Below, piece by piece: positions 23,950 through 31,929 of a stretch of DNA of 33,231 nucleotides. A program made the translations under genes and the position numbers. How positions within the stretch are numbered: the stretch's first letter is position 1; each line of letters starts with the position of its first letter. Under the pieces are notes generated by a model. It did no database searches, was not told the origin of the DNA, and saw only the letters and a list, made by a program, of their open reading frames with translations. The stretch comes from Betaproteobacteria bacterium (GTDB lineage Bacteria; Acidobacteriota; Terriglobia; Acidiferrales; UBA7541), in NCBI GenBank assembly GCA_903970165.1, contig CAJCHZ010000121.1, positions 1 to 33,231 of the forward strand. The letters are read 5' to 3'.

Positions 23950-24352
23950 CTTTCTGGACACGAATATTCTGGTGTATGCGTATGCGCCTGAGGATGCGCG
24001 AAAGCAGAAGATAGCGCAAGGGATCGTGGAAAAGGCGCTGAGCGGGGAAGGGCTTGTGTCTATTCAGGTGATGGCGGAATTCGCGGCCACGCTTCTGCAC
24101 AAAGTGGCGCGACTGATGCGACCGGAAGAAGTGCTGATCGCGTTGGATGCGCTCGGGGCGGTGAGGTTAGTTCATCCAGACCATGGAATCGTGCGGCGAG
24201 CTGTTGAAGCGCAGGCGGCTTACGGAATTGACTTTTATGACGGGATGATTGTCGCGGCAGCCGAACGTGGGGGCTGTGGACGGATACTCTCCGAAGACCT
24301 GAAAGCGGGCCAGAAATACTTTCAGATTCCGGTGGAGAATCCCTTCGTTTGA
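23936..24352 (+). CDS. vapC: VapC-type PIN-domain toxin (predicted RNase)
   Basis: A 138-residue PIN domain. The first acidic residue is in DFLDTNILVYAYAPE (Asp8), followed by VMAEFAATLLHK (Glu) and IDFYDGMIVAAAE with the paired aspartates. ILSEDLKAGQKY closes the fold. All four acidic positions are present, so nuclease activity is plausible. VapC toxins cleave tRNA or rRNA, but the target here is unknown. The ATG overlaps vapB, and a terminator follows. Confidence 0.92.
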   Translation: MSGPDFLDTNILVYAYAPEDARKQKIAQGIVEKALSGEGLVSIQVMAEFAATLLHKVARLMRPEEVLIALDALGAVRLVHPDHGIVRRAVEAQAAYGIDFYDGMIVAAAERGGCGRILSEDLKAGQKYFQIPVENPFV

Positions 24353-24378
24353 CGGCTCAGAAACGAGCCGACGAAACC

Positions 24379-24413
24379 AAAGGGGGGCCGACGTCTGGTC
24401 TGTCCCCCTTTTT
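24379..24413 (+). terminator. Rho-independent terminator after vapC
   Basis: The stem AAAGGGGG (24379-24386) pairs with CCCCCTTT (24404-24411), and the T-run continues to 24413. A smaller hairpin CGGCTC/GAGCCG (24353-24370) precedes it right after the stop codon. Confidence 0.75.
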
Positions 24414-24432
24414 GCGCTAGGTCTGGCTGAAC

Positions 24433-24678
24433 TTACTTCTTTGCCGCGGTTTTTGAGGCTTCGACTTTGGCGGCGGCGTCGGCGTATTTCTTGGTGAAAC
24501 GCTCGACTCGGCCGGCGGTGTCGATCAGCTTTTGCTTGCCGGTGAAGAACGGATGGCAATTGGAGCAGATTTCGACGCTCAGCTTCTCGCCCTTGATGGT
24601 CGAGCGAGTCTGGAAATTATTGCCGCAGGCGCAATGGACCGTTACGGCGTGATAGTCGGGGTGAATACCGGGTTTCAT
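24433..24678 (-). CDS. rpmE: 50S ribosomal protein L31 (zinc-binding C+ form)
   Basis: An 81-residue L31 with MKPGIHPDY start, VHCACGNNFQTRST, and ICSNCHPFFTGKQKLIDTAG. The four cysteines (16, 18, 38, 41) make the zinc-binding form. A lysine/alanine-rich tail follows the conserved core. GGAG lies 4 bp before the ATG. In many genomes rpmE is near prfA; here about 5.2 kb of accessory genes separates them, with both on the minus strand. Confidence 0.97.
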   Translation of the reverse strand: MKPGIHPDYHAVTVHCACGNNFQTRSTIKGEKLSVEICSNCHPFFTGKQKLIDTAGRVERFTKKYADAAAKVEASKTAAKK

Positions 24679-24714
24679 GAGACTCCATTCTTTCGCGTCC
24701 GGTCTGCACGGCGT

Positions 24715-24731
24715 CTCCGACAGGGTCGGAG
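24715..24731 (-). promoter_or_regulatory. Leader hairpin of rpmE
   Basis: A perfect 7-bp stem CTCCGAC/GTCGGAG with a 3-nt loop, 37 bp upstream of the rpmE start codon and within the predicted 5' leader. L31 leaders in several phyla carry autoregulatory structures. Whether this is one is inference. Confidence 0.45.
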
Positions 24732-24767
24732 CATTACTGCCGCGTCGCTAGGTCGCGAGGAACGTCT

Positions 24768-24796
24768 ATTATAGGGGAACTAGCGGGGTTCTCCAA
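24768..24796 (-). promoter_or_regulatory. Sigma-70-type promoter of rpmE
   Basis: On the minus strand TTGGAG (24796-24791) lies exactly 17 bp from a perfect TATAAT (24773-24768). This predicts a start near 24761 and a leader of about 80 nt before rpmE. Confidence 0.72.
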
Positions 24797-24817
24797 ATCG
24801 GGGATGGGGGGGGAGTT

Positions 24818-25300
24818 ATGAACGCGAGATGGATTTGGCTGGGTGGATTCGGAGTGCTTGCTTGGGGACTGGCGCTGAGTGCGTCTGGTGGAGGGATCCC
24901 CAGCGGCAGAGAGGAGGTTGGGCGGTTCAACGAGCACTATCGGGAACGGCATTTGAAAATGGATACGGCGGGGATATTTGAGCTGTGGGCGGACGACGGA
25001 GTTGACTTGATGCCTGGCGAAGCACCAATGATTGGAAAGAAAGTGATTCAAGAATGGGTCGAAGGCATTTTGGCGAAAATGCCGGGGTACAAAGTGGTGA
25101 AGCAGGAGATGGAGTTTCACGATATTCAGGTGGCGGGAGACTGGGCTTCGGAGTGGGCATTGGAGCATCAGGTGGTGCAGCCTCCTAATGGGAATGAGCC
25201 GATCGAGACTTGGGGAAAGATGGCGCTGGTGTTGCACAGAGAAGAGAGCGGCGGCTGGAAGGTGAAACAGGAGATGTGGAACGCGGCGCCGAAGAACTGA
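24818..25300 (+). CDS. Exported SnoaL/DUF4440-like (NTF2-fold) protein
   Basis: A 160-residue protein with an N-terminal signal peptide (WIWLGGFGVLAWGLALSASG). The remainder has the NTF2/SnoaL pattern: FNEHYRERHLKMDTAGIFEL, WADDGVDLMPGEAPMIGKK, a WASEWALEHQVV strand, and the closing VLHREESGGWKVKQEMWNAA. This fold includes DUF4440 proteins of unknown function and ketosteroid isomerase-like enzymes. No catalytic assignment is possible. A GGGAG ribosome binding site precedes the ATG. Confidence 0.85.
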   Translation: MNARWIWLGGFGVLAWGLALSASGGGIPSGREEVGRFNEHYRERHLKMDTAGIFELWADDGVDLMPGEAPMIGKKVIQEWVEGILAKMPGYKVVKQEMEFHDIQVAGDWASEWALEHQVVQPPNGNEPIETWGKMALVLHREESGGWKVKQEMWNAAPKN

Positions 25301-25327
25301 GCCTTGAAAAGGTGTGGCTTGAGGTAG

Positions 25328-25825
25328 TCAGAAGCGCCAGCGGGTAGCGGATTCTGCGAAGTTGGCGGCGTGTTCGTCCTGGCCGAAGGCGGTCCGCGGA
25401 GTGACTTTGTAGACGTTGCCGCCAGAAGAGATTAGAAGAGGCTCGAGGTCGCCGCCGTATTTTTTATTGTAGACGGTGGCGAATTGTTTCCAGATGGAGC
25501 GCTCGGGGATTTCTTGCGGCTTGCCTTCCACGATGACGGCTTCGTCGGCAAGTTCTGTGGCGATGGAGCAGTGGAGGTGAGCGGCGATGTTTTTCGCTTT
25601 GCGAGTGTTTGGGCCGGTGCTGAACCAAAAAGCGTCCTGCCACCAGATTCCCCAGACCAGCATGAGATGGGGGCGACCGTCGGGGCGCGTTGTGGCGATC
25701 CAATAGTTGTGGGATTTTTCGAGGCGCTCGAGAGCCCAGCTCCAAGGCTTTAGACCTTTCTCGGGGTCTTTGGGCATTTCGGCGAAGTCGGGCCAGTAAG
25801 GACGGCTTGCTTTGGGTTCGATCAT
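25328..25825 (-). CDS. Pyridoxamine 5'-phosphate oxidase-like FMN-binding protein
   Basis: A 165-residue split-barrel flavin protein. YWIATTRPDGRPHLMLVWGIWW, shortened here to its core IATTRPDGRPHL, followed by FWFSTGPNTRKAKNIA and CSIATELADEAVIVEGKPQE, is the PNPOx-like pattern. Such small proteins bind FMN or F420 and reduce diverse substrates. The real substrate is unknown. A GGAGAC ribosome binding site precedes the ATG. It is convergent with the SnoaL-like gene. Confidence 0.88.
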   Translation of the reverse strand: MIEPKASRPYWPDFAEMPKDPEKGLKPWSWALERLEKSHNYWIATTRPDGRPHLMLVWGIWWQDAFWFSTGPNTRKAKNIAAHLHCSIATELADEAVIVEGKPQEIPERSIWKQFATVYNKKYGGDLEPLLISSGGNVYKVTPRTAFGQDEHAANFAESATRWRF

Positions 25826-25968
25826 GAGGGTCTCCGTGTTGGGGAGATGAAGCGAGATTCTATCAGGAGATGGATGGTGCGGGCATTTGGGAAGTGCAAG
25901 AGAGACTCGTGAATGGCAGCGGTTGATTGGGCTTGCAGGGTGAAGTGGGTTCGCGTAGTTTCGCAGGC

Positions 25969-26484
25969 ATGCGCGTAGTGGCGGTCGAAAAGGTTCTGAG
26001 CCGGGCTGGTGGAGTGGAAGCAGCCCCTGCAGATGCGCCGGCGAGCCTCAGCCTGGCGATAAAGAATTTTCTTGCAGCTATGGAGAGCGATGACTCGATG
26101 CTTTCGCTGTTGGAGCCGATTTCGGGGCCAGCAGCGGAGGAATCGTCAGGCGGGCGCGTTTACGCGGGAGAAATTGTTCTGGATTTCCGACAGACGGAGC
26201 TTGGGCGCCAGAGGAGTCTGCATTTTCTACTTCTAGAAAAGCTGATTGAACTCTTAAAAGAAGCGGGCTCGCAGGAGTCACTTGAGGCGACACTGTGTTT
26301 GACTTCGCGGAAGCATGAAGATTTAAATCAGAAGACGCATGCGTTGTGGGTGAGACTCGCTGCTAAAGGAGAAACGACGGAACAGGCGGCGCTACGATGG
26401 GGCCTTGGGATTTCGCATTTGCAGCAGGCGCTACTCTTTACTTCGCGGCATTTGCGCTTACATTTGGCGCAAGCGGACGGTTGA
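25969..26484 (+). CDS. Hypothetical protein, 171 residues
   Basis: I do not recognise a family. The protein begins MRVVAVEKVLSRAGG (a TTG 42 bp upstream is an alternative start). It has an Ala-rich segment, then helices such as SLHFLLLEKLIELLKEAGSQ and a C-terminal run ETTEQAALRWGLGISHLQQA that could be a helix-turn-helix, though weakly. No signal peptide or membrane helix is present. Codon use matches its neighbours. It is convergent with the GGDEF-PilZ gene. Confidence 0.55.
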   Translation: MRVVAVEKVLSRAGGVEAAPADAPASLSLAIKNFLAAMESDDSMLSLLEPISGPAAEESSGGRVYAGEIVLDFRQTELGRQRSLHFLLLEKLIELLKEAGSQESLEATLCLTSRKHEDLNQKTHALWVRLAAKGETTEQAALRWGLGISHLQQALLFTSRHLRLHLAQADG

Positions 26485-26536
26485 TTCTGGAGGGAGGAGT
26501 TGAGTCCTCGGCAGAATTACAAACTGGCGTTACGCG

Positions 26537-27961
26537 TTACGCGACAAAAGCGCAGCCGATGCGGAAGGCGCCCTGGGGCGTGCGCTGGAACCAGACGGGT
26601 TTCAGATTGACGCGCACAGGCGGAAGAATCGGAACGTGCAAGACAGCTAAAATGCTCTGCGGAATTTCCTCCTGAACATCCAGTTCAAGAGCAACTCCAC
26701 CAAAACCAAGATCCAAGACTCGGGCGCGGCGGATGCCCTGTTCGCCAAGGACTGCATATGCGTTGGTACCCGTCATAGAAACCCGTTCGGCTTTGCGCGG
26801 GACGGTGAACACGCGGGCAGGAGCAGGGACTGCGATGTTCTGGGCCTGTCGCGAAACTTCCGGGGCGACCGCCGGAGCGGTGGCAGTGGCCGCAGCGTCG
26901 GTTTTTTCCTGTGTGCGTTTGGATTCGATGGGAATCGGCCGTGGGGCAGTGGACTGCCGTTCGGAAGAGGGTGGAGTGGACGGCTCCGGAGCCGGATTTG
27001 AATCGAGTTCTGTGCGAGAGGTGCCGCCAGGAGTTTTAGTGTGGTTTGCGTGCTTCAAGCGGTAGAGGCGCTCGTCGGCAACGCGGATTAGTTGATCAGC
27101 CTGGTCGCCGTCTTCAGGGAATGTCGCGACGCCGTGGTCCATGCCCACACTCACAGCCATTTGAAAGTGGGCGATGGATTCGCCAAAGACGGTTTCCACA
27201 CGGCGGCTGAGAGCGAGCGCCTGCGCAGGATCGGTTTGCGGCAAGAGAAGAGCGAATTCGTCGCCGCCGATACGAAAAGCGGAGTCGGAAGTTCGCAGGG
27301 CCTTTCTTAGCGTCGAGGCGGCAGCTTGCAGGACTTCGTCGCCACGCGGGTGGCCGTGCCTGTCGTTTACTTCCTTGAAGCGATGCAAATCGAGAACGAC
27401 GAGTCCGAGGGGTTGGCCATAGCGCCGCGCGCGATTGAGCTCTTTTTCAAAAGCTTCGGCAAAGAGGCGGCGGTTGTAAAGACCCGTGAGCGGATCGGTG
27501 ACCGCATTCAATTGCAGCTTTTTGAGCTCGTCATATTCGATAAGAATAGGAACTCTGAAAAGACCAGCAGAAGTGAGTACGTCCATAAGAGCGGTTTTCA
27601 AGGAGATTTGGCGGCCCAGGTTTTCGCTGAGTTCCCGGCGGCGCGTGAGCATTTCATCCCAGAGCTGGACGCATTGCGATTCGCGGAGATCGAGATTGGT
27701 AATCGTGTGGAAGTAACGCTGCAGGAATTGGCCACGCGCAGGGATATCCATACCTTCGAGCGTGTCTGCAAGTAGCTCGAGATACGAATCCTCAATCGGC
27801 AAACGCGGGGGCGCAGGGGCGCCGGGGCTGGGCATATCCGGTATACACCTGAACTTGCCTATCCCCGCGGGGTTTGGGGAAAGCACATTTTGGCTTTCGC
27901 TTTCTATAAGGAGCAAGCCGGAGACCAATTCCAACTGGGTCTCAGGCTGATCCGGGGCCAT
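26537..27961 (-). CDS. Diguanylate cyclase with C-terminal PilZ domain (GGDEF-PilZ fusion)
   Basis: A protein of about 474 residues. An N-terminal helical region (about 60-150) of unknown function leads to the GGDEF domain (from about residue 155). It contains NAVTDPLTGLYNRRLF, VLDLHRFKEVNDRHGH and the active site RIGGDEFALLLP. An inhibitory RxxD site (RTSD) lies five residues before GGDEF, so c-di-GMP product inhibition is expected. A disordered Pro/Ser/Ala linker of about 80 residues joins a PilZ domain with PRKAERVSM (RxxxR) and VLDLGFGGVALEL, in which the usual DxSxxG serine is glycine. Synthesis and binding of c-di-GMP in one chain suggests local signalling. ATG 27961 is preferred over TTG 27970. 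Confidence 0.92.
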   Translation of the reverse strand: MAPDQPETQLELVSGLLLIESESQNVLSPNPAGIGKFRCIPDMPSPGAPAPPRLPIEDSYLELLADTLEGMDIPARGQFLQRYFHTITNLDLRESQCVQLWDEMLTRRRELSENLGRQISLKTALMDVLTSAGLFRVPILIEYDELKKLQLNAVTDPLTGLYNRRLFAEAFEKELNRARRYGQPLGLVVLDLHRFKEVNDRHGHPRGDEVLQAAASTLRKALRTSDSAFRIGGDEFALLLPQTDPAQALALSRRVETVFGESIAHFQMAVSVGMDHGVATFPEDGDQADQLIRVADERLYRLKHANHTKTPGGTSRTELDSNPAPEPSTPPSSERQSTAPRPIPIESKRTQEKTDAAATATAPAVAPEVSRQAQNIAVPAPARVFTVPRKAERVSMTGTNAYAVLGEQGIRRARVLDLGFGGVALELDVQEEIPQSILAVLHVPILPPVRVNLKPVWFQRTPQGAFRIGCAFVA

Positions 27962-28105
27962 TCGGGTCAACCTTGAATCCTGGTTAAGTCCTTATTTAAG
28001 TTGAGTATAGGACCGATTCTTCGAAGAGTAGCCTCAGACGCAGTCTTGGGCAATGTAACAATTCTACCCGAAGCGAGGGAAGCCGTCCGTCAAAGCGGCA
28101 ATACT

Positions 28106-28459
28106 TTACTCAAGTGGCTTAAGGAATTCCAGCCCAAAAAGTCGCATTTCGCCGGCTGCATCCTGGCGGAGGACTTTGGCAGTAATGGGAGGAGTGCCGC
28201 TAGGGACAACACCTGAAGAGGCTGAAGAGGGGGCGGGGATAGTGAGGTGAATGATTTGGTCGGGACGCAAGATATGGGTTGAGGCCACACAGGCGCCCGT
28301 GGAGCTAATGTTCAGAGTCTTGGTGAGCTCGATGAATTCCGCGCCGGAAGTGTCGGTAGCACGCAGGAATACGGGCATCTGCAGGCGAATGCGAGGGGAT
28401 CGTCTTAGATTAAGGGGGTCCAAACGCCGACCGTCCTTCAGCAGCCCAGTGTGTGCCAT
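28106..28459 (-). CDS. PilZ-domain protein (c-di-GMP receptor)
   Basis: A 117-residue single PilZ domain. LRRSPRIRLQMPVFLRA supplies the RxxxR motif and LNISSTGACVAS the NxSxxG motif, so c-di-GMP binding residues are intact. The start at ATG 28459 is used; a TTG at 28531 in the same frame gives a poorly supported extension. It is on the same strand as the GGDEF-PilZ gene, upstream of it, and divergent from the histidine kinase operon. Confidence 0.85.
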   Translation of the reverse strand: MAHTGLLKDGRRLDPLNLRRSPRIRLQMPVFLRATDTSGAEFIELTKTLNISSTGACVASTHILRPDQIIHLTIPAPSSASSGVVPSGTPPITAKVLRQDAAGEMRLFGLEFLKPLE

Positions 28460-28572
28460 AAGCTCGATTAGTACCTGAGAACTAGTACGGAAGCAAGCAG
28501 ATTGAGTGCCATAACGAGGGCGGAGTCTCAATCACTAAGTCTTTATTTTTCAAATGCTTATGATAAATCACG

Positions 28573-28594
28573 CGGAGGTAAGTAATTACCTCCG
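28573..28594. promoter_or_regulatory. Perfect 9-bp inverted repeat between divergent PilZ and kinase genes
   Basis: CGGAGGTAA (28573-28581) and TTACCTCCG (28586-28594) flank GTAA. Location in a divergent promoter region without a T-tract favours an operator over a terminator. Confidence 0.45.
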
Positions 28595-28689
28595 GTAAGG
28601 CTTCTTCACGACTTCTCCCCTCAACTTCCGTAAAGTACAAATGGAACTCCTTTTCCATTGACAGTCCGAAGCTCCTCTGCCAGCATGAA

Positions 28690-28718
28690 AAGTAGGTAGG
28701 GAAAATGTTTTCCTACTT
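28690..28718. promoter_or_regulatory. Inverted repeat just upstream of the histidine kinase start
   Basis: AAGTAGG (28690-28696) pairs with CCTACTT (28712-28718), with an inner GGAAAA/TTTTCC pairing. It ends 3 bp before the ATG at 28722, where a bound regulator or an mRNA hairpin would block initiation. A TTGACA hexamer lies at 28658-28663, but its -10 partner is poor. Confidence 0.45.
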
Positions 28719-28721
28719 GTA

Positions 28722-29972
28722 ATGGAGAGACGGACTCCACAAATGCCTCAGACCATTGCGATTTCTCCCCTTGCCGACCATCGGGCCATACTGGCAATCC
28801 CCTTCGGATTGGTGAAAACCCTGCTCGAGGCTGCTAAGACGCCCACTTGGGTCGCGGAGCGAAGCGGGAAAGTACTGTTCTCGAATGGAAGCGCGCGGCA
28901 ATGTTTCGGGCAAGCCGCCCCAGGCGACCTGATCCAACGGAATCTGTTCAACGATATGCTAAAGGTCGACCCAAACGATATCGGCCAGAAAATCGATGCT
29001 GGTGAGCATGAACTGGAAATGGAAGTGGTGCGCGAGGAGAAGAAAACGCGCGCTCGCGTGCAGTGGATTTCCGACCCGGGATGTTTGATTGTCCAATTGG
29101 AAACGGAACCCGTGGAAACTCCCGTCCCGGATGCAGCGACGCAACTCACGGTGCAGGAGTTGCTCCAAGAGCGCGAGATCACTTATCGAAATTTGCTGGC
29201 GGCATACCTGAAGTTGCAGGAAGTGAACCGGCAGAAGACGGTATTTCTTGCGTCGGCCGCGCACGAGTTGAAAACGCCGCTGGCCGTGATCAAGGGATAT
29301 TACGACCTCATGCTGACGGGGTCGATGGGACGTTTGACGGACAAACAGCGCGACGTCCTGGAAGAATCGAAAGATAGTTGCGAGAGGCTGGTACGGCTGG
29401 TTTCGATGTTCCTGAACTATTCCGCGCTGGAAAGCGGCAAGTTGGTTTTGCAGCTTCGAGAGAACGATCTTCGAGACTGCCTCGACGAGGTGGCGAAGCG
29501 CTGGTCGGAAGCGTTCCAACGCAAAGGAGTCAAACTGGAGACGAGTTTCGACCCATCCATACCAACGTTTCGCTTTGATTACCAGAAGGTTCAGCAGGCG
29601 GCGGCGAATCTTTTGGACAATTCGCTGAAACATACCCCGTCGGGTGGGAGCGTGACATTAAAGGCGGGCCCCCATTTCTGGGAGCGGCGTGTGGCGGCTG
29701 TGGCGCCCGTCGAGGAACGGCGAAGGTTTCGGTTGCCGCGGCCGAACAGCGTGGAGGTTTCCGTCGCGGACACCGGACCGGGAATTGCTGCGGAGTACCA
29801 TCAAGAGATTTTCGAGGACTTTGTGCGGGTCGACCGAAATACATCGGGAATGGGTTTGGGACTCGCGATCACGAAACGCCTGATTCAAGCGCATCGGGGA
29901 AAGATTTGGGTAGAGAGCGAACTGAAAGCTGGAAGCAGATTTACGTTCCTGTTGCCGATGGACCAGGGATAG
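28722..29972 (+). CDS. Soluble sensor histidine kinase with N-terminal PAS-like region
   Basis: A 416-residue kinase without membrane segments. An N-terminal PAS-like part (TWVAERSGKVLFSNGSARQC) is followed by a coiled linker. The dimerisation/H-box is FLASAAHELKTPLAVIKGYY (His181). The ATP domain has the N box in QQAAANLLDNSLKHTPSGG, G1 in VADTGPGI, F box and G2 in SGMGLGLAITKRL. All catalytic boxes are intact. An insertion rich in Arg/Val lies between N and G1. It is 39 bp upstream of its likely cognate NtrC-type regulator. ATG 28743, after a GGAGAG site, is an alternative start. Confidence 0.93.
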   Translation: MERRTPQMPQTIAISPLADHRAILAIPFGLVKTLLEAAKTPTWVAERSGKVLFSNGSARQCFGQAAPGDLIQRNLFNDMLKVDPNDIGQKIDAGEHELEMEVVREEKKTRARVQWISDPGCLIVQLETEPVETPVPDAATQLTVQELLQEREITYRNLLAAYLKLQEVNRQKTVFLASAAHELKTPLAVIKGYYDLMLTGSMGRLTDKQRDVLEESKDSCERLVRLVSMFLNYSALESGKLVLQLRENDLRDCLDEVAKRWSEAFQRKGVKLETSFDPSIPTFRFDYQKVQQAAANLLDNSLKHTPSGGSVTLKAGPHFWERRVAAVAPVEERRRFRLPRPNSVEVSVADTGPGIAAEYHQEIFEDFVRVDRNTSGMGLGLAITKRLIQAHRGKIWVESELKAGSRFTFLLPMDQG

Positions 29973-30011
29973 CTTCCGGGCAGGTAGCTGTTGGGAAAAA
30001 GGGAGAAAGCG

Positions 30012-31472
30012 ATGGCTGCAAAAGAAAAAATTCTGGTCGTGGACGATGAACCGAGCATCCGAAAATACCTGCAGACATTGCTGGAAGTGGACGGATATGA
30101 CGTTGAAACGGTCAGCACTGGCCGAGAAGCAATCGCCAAAGTGACCGCGGGAGAACGCCCGGATTTTATTATCCTAGACGTGCTCATGCCGGAATTGAAT
30201 GGGATAGAGACATTGAAAGAGCTGATGCAGGCGGACCGCAGCCTCAATGTGATCATGCTGTCTTGTTCGAATGAAGTGGGAACGGTGGTGGAAGCGATCC
30301 GCATCGGAGCGCACGATTACCTGACGAAGCCGTTCGAGAAGACTGAGCTGGATGCAGCCATGCTGAAGTCCCGCCAGAAGAAACAGCTGACCACGGAAAA
30401 CCAGGCGTTGCGCGATTATTGCGACCAGGTGACCGAAGATCTCAGCTTTCTAGCGGCCAGCCCTCAGATGGTGCGGATCCGCCAGCAAATACTGCAAATC
30501 GCGCCGGTGGACGTACCCGTGTTTATTTGCGGGGAAAGCGGAGTCGGCAAAGAAGTCGTAGCGCGGATGATTCACCTGCGTTCGAAGCGGCGGAATCAGC
30601 CTTTCGTGAAAGTGAATTGCGCAGCGCTGCCTGGCGAACTCCTGGAATCGGAACTTTTTGGGTTTGAGCAGGGAGCCTTCACTGGTGCGATTCGGAGCAA
30701 GCCAGGGAAGTTTGAAATGGCGAATAAGGGGACGATTTTCCTCGACGAAATCGCAGAGATGACCACGCCCTTGCAGGCCAAACTACTCCATGTGCTGCAG
30801 GATCACCAGTATTCCAGGCTGGGAGGGCGCCACCTGATTGACACCGACGTGCGAGTGCTGGCCGCGACAAACGTTGACGTGCAAGATGCGATGAAGACGG
30901 GCCGATTCCGTGAAGACCTCTACTATCGGCTGAACGTGTTGTCGATTCTAGTGCCGCCGTTGCGTGAGCGGCTCGTCGAGATTCCACTGCTGTTCCGCCA
31001 CTTCCTCGAGCAGTACAGCGAGAAATTTGGGAAAACGCCGGCGGGGCCGTCGAAGCATTTGATGGATGCAGCCGTGAATTACCCATGGCCCGGGAATCTG
31101 CGCGAGCTGGAAAACTTTGTGAAGCGCTACGTGATTCTAGAAGACGATGAAGGCAGCCTGCGTGAACTGATTGAAATGTCTGCCGCGCGGCAGCGAACTT
31201 CGCCGCGGGAAGAGACCGCTCCGCCTCGCGAACAAGGACTCAAAGCGCTGGTTCGTGGATTGAAAGACGAGGCGGAAATGGAGGCGATTGCCGACGCGCT
31301 GGAGAAAACGCGTTGGTGCCGCAAGGACGCCGCTAAGATGTTGGGCATCAGCTATAAGGCTCTGCTCTATAAAGTGAGGCAGTTTAATCTGGATGCCCCG
31401 CGAACGAAAGGGACGGCCACGGCGCCGGCCGCTGTGGAGACGCCGACCCCAGTGGGCAGCAGGAACGATTAG
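30012..31472 (+). CDS. NtrC-family sigma-54-dependent response regulator
   Basis: A 486-residue regulator with three modules. The receiver (1-120) has the acidic pair VVDDEPS, phosphoacceptor Asp56 in FIILDVLMPELNG, and the Lys of TKPFEK. The AAA+ domain has Walker A GESGVGKE (174-181), the sigma-54-contacting GAFTGA loop (221-226) and Walker B TIFLDEIAEM. The C-terminus has a Fis-type HTH (RWCRKDAAKMLGISYKALLY). GGGAGAA precedes ATG 30012. Phosphorylation by the upstream kinase should allow activation of sigma-54 promoters. No target promoter is evident in the window. Confidence 0.95.
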   Translation: MAAKEKILVVDDEPSIRKYLQTLLEVDGYDVETVSTGREAIAKVTAGERPDFIILDVLMPELNGIETLKELMQADRSLNVIMLSCSNEVGTVVEAIRIGAHDYLTKPFEKTELDAAMLKSRQKKQLTTENQALRDYCDQVTEDLSFLAASPQMVRIRQQILQIAPVDVPVFICGESGVGKEVVARMIHLRSKRRNQPFVKVNCAALPGELLESELFGFEQGAFTGAIRSKPGKFEMANKGTIFLDEIAEMTTPLQAKLLHVLQDHQYSRLGGRHLIDTDVRVLAATNVDVQDAMKTGRFREDLYYRLNVLSILVPPLRERLVEIPLLFRHFLEQYSEKFGKTPAGPSKHLMDAAVNYPWPGNLRELENFVKRYVILEDDEGSLRELIEMSAARQRTSPREETAPPREQGLKALVRGLKDEAEMEAIADALEKTRWCRKDAAKMLGISYKALLYKVRQFNLDAPRTKGTATAPAAVETPTPVGSRND

Positions 31473-31590
31473 GAGCGCCGGTCCGGACGGAAGGACAGAA
31501 CTAGCAAAGATTGCGGGTTTCTAGTAAGGTCACATGCTTACGGCGCGATTCGAAGTTACGTCACCGCCGCGAACACCGGAGGTCGGGGGA

Positions 31591-31929
31591 ATGACGGAAC
31601 GCCGGACGGCTCGACGTTATGATTTGTCCTTGCCGATCATCATTCGAATACCCACCGAACGTCAGATAGAATCCCAAGAAGGAAAGACACGCGACATTTC
31701 GACGCGCGGGTTGTATTTCGTGATCGAGCAGGACATGGAACAAGGCTCGGAGTTGGACATCACGCTGACTCTGCCCGCGGAAATCATGCATGGATCGGAA
31801 GTTTTTGTGCGCGCTTTTGGAAAAGTCGTGCGAGTGGAGCGGCGTAATGAAGATGGCACCGCAAGAATGGGTGTAGCGGCGGTGATCGAGCGGTATGACA
31901 TAATCCGCGGCGAAGCAGCCAGGGCCTAG
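31591..31929 (+). CDS. PilZ-domain protein (c-di-GMP receptor)
   Basis: A 112-residue PilZ protein: TERRTARRYDLSLPIIIR gives the RxxxR motif and TRDISTRGLYFVIEQ the DxSxxG motif, both intact. The start is set at 31591 by GGAGG at 31578-31582 with 8-bp spacing; an upstream in-frame ATG at 31534 has no such site. It follows the sigma-54 activator by about 120 bp on the same strand and may be part of that operon. Confidence 0.9.
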   Translation: MTERRTARRYDLSLPIIIRIPTERQIESQEGKTRDISTRGLYFVIEQDMEQGSELDITLTLPAEIMHGSEVFVRAFGKVVRVERRNEDGTARMGVAAVIERYDIIRGEAARA

